From positions 930,001 through 994,000 of the forward strand of contig NZ_SDPO01000002.1 of assembly GCF_004134865.1 (NCBI RefSeq): a stretch of DNA of 64,000 bases, written 5' to 3'. Made by a program: the position numbers and the translations under genes. Shown in pieces: positions 61,166-64,000 of this stretch (position 1 is the first letter of the stretch; each line of letters opens with the position of its first letter). The notes beneath the pieces were generated by a model. That model saw nothing but the letters and a program-made list of their open reading frames with translations, ran no database searches and was not told where the DNA came from. The DNA comes from Agromyces fucosus (lineage in GTDB: Bacteria > Actinomycetota > Actinomycetes > Actinomycetales > Microbacteriaceae).

Positions 61166-61764
61166 GAGGTTCGCCGCGCGATGATCGCCGCGTGCGGTCG
61201 GCGGCCGGGGTCGGTGCGGGTGTGCACCTCTTCGACCGCGAACCCCGCCGCCTCGAGGCGCTGCGCCATGGCGGTCGGCGGCCAGAAGTAGGCGGTCACG
61301 ACCTTGTGCGCGAATGGCTCGATGCTCACGCCGTCGAAGAAGCCGAGCAGCAGGCTCCCCCCGGGGCGGATGCATCGTGCGAGCTCATCGAGGGCCGACG
61401 GCACACGGTCGGGTTCGAGGTGGATGAGCGAGTACCACGCGAGGATCCCGGCGAGGCCGGCAGCGGGCACGCCGAGGTCGTCGAACGACGCCACCCTGAA
61501 CGGCACCGCGGGGAACCGCTCAGCCGCGCGGGCGACGAACGCGGGAGTGAGGTCGACGCCCTCGACGTCATGACCGAGCCGTCGGAGGTGATCGGTCCAG
61601 TGCCCCGGTCCGCACCCGGCGTCGAGCAGCGGTCCGTCGAGCGACGCGGCCCATCGGGTGATGAGTTCGCGGTCGAGCTCGTGGGTGTCGGCGACCGATC
61701 CGAGCAGCGAGATGTACTCCTCGGCTCGCTCGGTGTAGGCCGCTCGCACTTCGCTGATCGACAT
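61162..61764 (-). CDS. Class I SAM-dependent methyltransferase
   Basis: A 200-residue methyltransferase with motif I LLDAGCGPGHWTDHL, the acidic residue in VEGVDLTPAFV and the post-motif WYSLIHLEPDRV. Substrate unknown; UbiE-like small-molecule enzymes are closest in pattern. ATG 61764 is chosen; the longer upstream frame runs through the cupin gene region and is not supported. Its stop overlaps the GIY-YIG gene's stop. Confidence 0.9.
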   Translation of the reverse strand: MSISEVRAAYTERAEEYISLLGSVADTHELDRELITRWAASLDGPLLDAGCGPGHWTDHLRRLGHDVEGVDLTPAFVARAAERFPAVPFRVASFDDLGVPAAGLAGILAWYSLIHLEPDRVPSALDELARCIRPGGSLLLGFFDGVSIEPFAHKVVTAYFWPPTAMAQRLEAAGFAVEEVHTRTDPGRRPHAAIIARRTS

Positions 61765-61811
61765 GTCACCCACTCGCGCGGCGCTCGTCTCGGTCGTCGT
61801 TCTGCCGCCGA

Positions 61812-62240
61812 CTACCAGGGTGACGGGCGGTCGTTGTCGCGCTGCCCGTCGTCGGGCAGGTGCGGCAGCTCGGAGCCACCGGCGCGGATGCACAGCCAGC
61901 GCAGCTGCTCGGAACCGTCGGGAACGCAGCGCCAAGTGCGCCAGACCCCCTGGCCGACGCGCACGACGCTGCCGGGGCCGACGTCGACGACCTCGCCGTC
62001 GAGGCCCATCTGCCCGCGGCCTCCGAGGAAGACGTAGAGCTCCTCGACGCGGGAGTGGGTGTGCCAGTAGCCGGCCTCTTCGCCCGGTTCGAGGGCGTTG
62101 GCGGTCATGCCGATGTACTGCATCGTCAGGTCGTGGTCGACGACCCGCCGACCGTCGCGCGAACTCTCGGGGCGGAAGCCGCCGAAGTGCTCCCGCCACT
62201 CGTCGAGGCCGCCGATCTCCAGCACTTCGTAGTCGCTCAC
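61812..62240 (-). CDS. Cupin-domain protein
   Basis: A 142-residue single-domain cupin: ALEPGEEAGYWHTHSRVEEL gives the first metal-binding motif (two His and a Glu) and FLGGRGQMGLDGEVVDVGPG the sheet before motif two. Such proteins bind a metal and often a small ligand. GTG 62240 is preceded by TACTCT (62247-62252, reading left), ending 6 nt before it, so the mRNA may be leaderless. Confidence 0.88.
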   Translation of the reverse strand: MSDYEVLEIGGLDEWREHFGGFRPESSRDGRRVVDHDLTMQYIGMTANALEPGEEAGYWHTHSRVEELYVFLGGRGQMGLDGEVVDVGPGSVVRVGQGVWRTWRCVPDGSEQLRWLCIRAGGSELPHLPDDGQRDNDRPSPW

Positions 62241-62310
62241 GTCGCCAGAGTAGCGGGCGGCGCCGACACGCTGCCGCGGCATTCCTCATGGGATGCCTCG
62301 CCGCTTCGAC

Positions 62311-62376
62311 CCATCGAGACGACGCTTCTTGTCGGATGGACCCGCGTCGAACCGACGAGAAGCGTCATCTCGACGG
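62311..62376. repeat. Long intergenic hairpin with 25-bp arms
   Basis: Arms at 62311-62335 and 62352-62376 pair at 22 of 25 positions. The 230-bp gap between the cupin and the zinc-ribbon gene has no gene; near-mirror translations appear on both strands because of this dyad. The right arm contains the complement of TCGAGATGACG, also found at the ends of the hairpin at 43627-43685. It probably acts as a terminator or is a REP-like element. Confidence 0.65.
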
Positions 62377-62471
62377 TCGCGGAGCGATGGGACGCGCGCG
62401 GCGGGTTCGCGCGAGGCACGAGGCGCGGGCACGGGCACGAGCACGAGCACGAGCGACCGTGCGCCCGCGGA

Positions 62472-62705
62472 TCAGGGGCAGTGCAGCTGCGTGCGCTCGA
62501 ATGAACGGTCGATCGTGTGGCTCGACATCGGCGCGCCGCAGAGCGGGCAGGCGGGAGGCGTGGCTGGCGCCGGCTCCTCGTCGTAGGGGCCGAGCGGAGG
62601 AGGCCCGATGTAGGGCAGCAGCCTAGCGTTCAGCCGGTCGATGAAGCCGGCGTAGCCGCGCTGGGCCCCGGGTGGCGTGTCCCGCTTTCTTCGTGTCACA
62701 ATCAT
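62472..62705 (-). CDS. Small zinc-ribbon-like protein, 77 residues
   Basis: ATG 62705 opens a 77-residue protein with a basic start (MIVTRRKRDTPPGAQRGYAG), a conserved-looking middle (IDRLNARLLPYIGPPPLGPY) and a C-terminal CPLCGAPMSSHTIDRSFERT...HC motif that could bind zinc. Leader sequence is absent or very short: the start codon is inside the MarR operator (62701-62720), so binding would block both transcription and start. Divergent from the OhrR-like gene. Function unknown. Confidence 0.75.
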   Translation of the reverse strand: MIVTRRKRDTPPGAQRGYAGFIDRLNARLLPYIGPPPLGPYDEEPAPATPPACPLCGAPMSSHTIDRSFERTQLHCP

Positions 62706-62720
62706 TAGTGTACTAATGAT
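62701..62720. promoter_or_regulatory. MarR/OhrR-type operator
   Basis: A 20-bp dyad with perfect 9-bp arms ATCATTAGT and ACTAATGAT around a GT centre. It is AT-rich in a GC-rich genome and lies between the divergent zinc-ribbon and OhrR-like genes, overlapping the start codon of the former. Confidence 0.82.
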
Positions 62721-62746
62721 TTGTCGCCACGTCATACTGGAAGCCC

Positions 62747-63259
62747 ATGAACGCCAGCAGCGCACTCCCCGACACCACCGACGAGCCGGTTGCCGCGCCA
62801 TCCGCTGAGCCCGGCGGCGCTGCTGCGACCGACGACCTGCTGGCGCTCGAGAACCAGGTCTGCTTCGCCCTCGCCGTCGCGGCGCGCGGCGTGATCGGCG
62901 TCTACCGTCCGATCCTCGAGCCGCTCGGCCTCACGCACCCGCAGTACCTCGTCATGCTCGCGCTCTGGCAGCGGAGCCCCCGCACCGTGCGCGACCTCGG
63001 CGAGGCGCTCCAGCTCGAGCCCGCGACGCTGTCGCCGCTGTTGAAGCGGCTCGAGGCGCAGGGCTACCTGACGCGCGAGCGCAGCACGCGCGACGAGCGC
63101 GCCCTCGACGTCGCGCTCACTCCGACCGGACGGGCGCTCCGCGAGCAGGCGCTCGCGATCCCGCCGCAGGTCGTCGACCGCCTCGGCATGAGCCTCGACG
63201 AGCTGGGGCATCTGCGAGACCGCCTCACCGAGGTCATCACGGCCGTGCAGCACGGCTGA
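62747..63259 (+). CDS. MarR-family regulator, OhrR-like peroxide sensor
   Basis: A 170-residue winged-helix regulator. After an Ala/Pro-rich leader it follows OhrR closely: LENQVCFALAVAARGVIGVY with the redox-sensing Cys39, then LGLTHPQYLVMLALW, and the DNA-binding wing (LEPATLSPLLKRLEAQGYLT). OhrR proteins release DNA when this cysteine is oxidised by organic hydroperoxides. ATG 62747; CATACT (62733-62738) is a likely -10 with a GGA ribosome site following. No ohr peroxidase gene is next to it in this window. Confidence 0.9.
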   Translation: MNASSALPDTTDEPVAAPSAEPGGAAATDDLLALENQVCFALAVAARGVIGVYRPILEPLGLTHPQYLVMLALWQRSPRTVRDLGEALQLEPATLSPLLKRLEAQGYLTRERSTRDERALDVALTPTGRALREQALAIPPQVVDRLGMSLDELGHLRDRLTEVITAVQHG

Positions 63260-63308
63260 GCCGGGCGCCCACGCCCGCCGGGTCGGGCGAGTGCGACCCG
63301 CCGCACCC

Positions 63309-64000
63309 TCACGCCTCGGGGTCGAACCCCGCGACGCTCCCGTCGGACGAGGCGTACTTCACGATGAGGCTCGCGTCCTTGCCGCCGAGACCCTCGTCGA
63401 TGAGCCGTTCGAACTGCTCGAGCGCGATGCGCGACGCCGGCATCGGCAGCCCGGCGGCGGCGCCCGCGGCGAGCGCGAACGACAGGTCCTTCTGGGCGAG
63501 CACTGCCGAGAAGGTCGCGTCGAAGCCGCGGTTCGCCGGGCTCGTCGGCACCACGCCCGGCGCCGGGTACCAGGTGCGGAGCGGCCACGACTCCCCCGAC
63601 GACACGGACGCCACTTCGAAGAACTTCGCCGGGTCGAGCCCGAGCTCGGCTGCGAGCTGCGAGCCCTCGGCGACGCCGAGCAGCGAGACGAAGAGCATGA
63701 GGTTGTTCGCGAGCTTCGCGGCGATGCCCATCGTGGGGCCGCCGAGGTCGAAGACGTGCGCCGCGAGCGGCTCGACGAGCCGAGTGGCCTCGGCGACATC
63801 CTCGGGATCGCCGCCGAGCATGAAGGTGAGCGTCGCCGCCTCCGCCCCCGCGATGCCGCCGGAGACGGGCGAGTCGACGAAGCGGAACCCGCGTTCGACG
63901 GATGCCTCGTGGCAGAACCTCGACGTCGCGACATCGACCGTCGACGTGTCGAGCAGCAATGCCCCGGCGGGCGCCGCAGCCCACACCCCGCCGTCGCCCC
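63309..64000 (-). CDS. 3-hydroxyisobutyrate dehydrogenase-like oxidoreductase, 5' end outside the window
   Basis: About 230 C-terminal codons are visible and the frame is open to the right edge. It shows the family's substrate motif DSPVSGGIAGAEAATLTFML and the catalytic Lys in MGIAAKLANNLMLFV, followed by the all-helical C-terminal domain (GFDATFSAVLAQKDLSFALA). It oxidises 3-hydroxyisobutyrate (valine breakdown) or a related beta-hydroxyacid with NAD+. The missing N-terminus would contain the Rossmann GxGxMG motif. GDGGVW precedes the internal GTG at 63986, so that codon is not the start. Confidence 0.92.
   Translation of the reverse strand, partial: GDGGVWAAAPAGALLLDTSTVDVATSRFCHEASVERGFRFVDSPVSGGIAGAEAATLTFMLGGDPEDVAEATRLVEPLAAHVFDLGGPTMGIAAKLANNLMLFVSLLGVAEGSQLAAELGLDPAKFFEVASVSSGESWPLRTWYPAPGVVPTSPANRGFDATFSAVLAQKDLSFALAAGAAAGLPMPASRIALEQFERLIDEGLGGKDASLIVKYASSDGSVAGFDPEA

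Noticed and set aside
62283-62466. Short ORFs on both strands with similar translations between the cupin and zinc-ribbon genes
   Set aside because: The similarity between strands results from the 25-bp-arm inverted repeat; no ribosome-binding site or domain.
1-64000. tRNA, rRNA, integrase, transposase or attachment-site signatures
   Set aside because: None could be seen by reading the gaps and proteins; a tRNA covariance-model scan and a transposase HMM search would be needed to exclude weak cases.

Overview
The window is about 70% GC, densely coded, and reads as the chromosome of a Gram-positive actinobacterium of the Microbacteriaceae, most like Agromyces. The grounds are family resemblance of the proteins, the actinobacterial mismatch endonuclease NucS, an arsenate reductase of the actinobacterial/Gram-positive type, a DtxR/IdeR-type iron box, and many genes that look leaderless (a TANNNT hexamer ending 6-7 nt before the start codon). 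The species call is inference. I see no rRNA, tRNA, CRISPR array, insertion sequence or prophage.

Layout. 1-4 kb: a truncated LacI regulator, a short-chain dehydrogenase, and the threonine-degradation pair tdh-kbl. 4-11 kb: a sugar-import operon read leftwards (cytoplasmic sulfatase, solute-binding lipoprotein, two permeases, LacI regulator, Gfo/Idh/MocA oxidoreductase) with matching LacI-type operators at the sulfatase promoter and at the binding-protein promoter. 11.5-20.7 kb: two large secreted metalloproteases (M9 collagenase-like and M6 immune-inhibitor-A-like) flanking an MFS exporter, nucS, a HAD phosphatase and a small lipoprotein. 20.8-30.8 kb: TetR, then a fructan/fructose regulon: an FrcBCA-like ABC importer, a LacI regulator, a PfkB-family sugar kinase and a secreted GH32 fructan hydrolase, tied together by three near-identical operators. 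30.9-43.6 kb: an anion permease, a ThrE-like exporter, an MFS transporter coupled to leucyl aminopeptidase, a large ATPase-LuxR regulator, two short ORFs with good ribosome-binding sites, a flavin-binding PNPOx-like protein and its divergent MocR regulator. 43.8-49.7 kb: a LysM lipoprotein, a degenerate beta-lactamase-fold lipoprotein, and the efeUOB ferrous-iron importer behind an iron box. 49.8-55.5 kb: a prolyl oligopeptidase, a RibD/DHFR-like reductase, a berberine-bridge-type flavoprotein and a TetR-controlled pair of small genes. 55.5-59.7 kb: an arsenic cluster (arsR divergent from an ArsO-like flavoprotein and arsC) without a classical efflux pump, followed by an unknown membrane protein and an MFS carrier. 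59.8-64 kb: housekeeping-type genes, an OhrR-like MarR regulator divergent from a tiny zinc-ribbon gene, and the 3' part of a 3-hydroxyisobutyrate-dehydrogenase-like gene leaving the right edge.

The genes suggest a soil or plant-debris saprotroph that secretes proteases and a fructanase, imports the products, and tunes each sugar system with its own LacI repressor. The observations most worth following up are the GH32 enzyme in which one module copy appears nested inside another, the sulfatase-importer operon with no glycosidase, the palindromic dispersed repeat that has become part of the kbl and efeB reading frames, and the consistent leaderless-promoter pattern.
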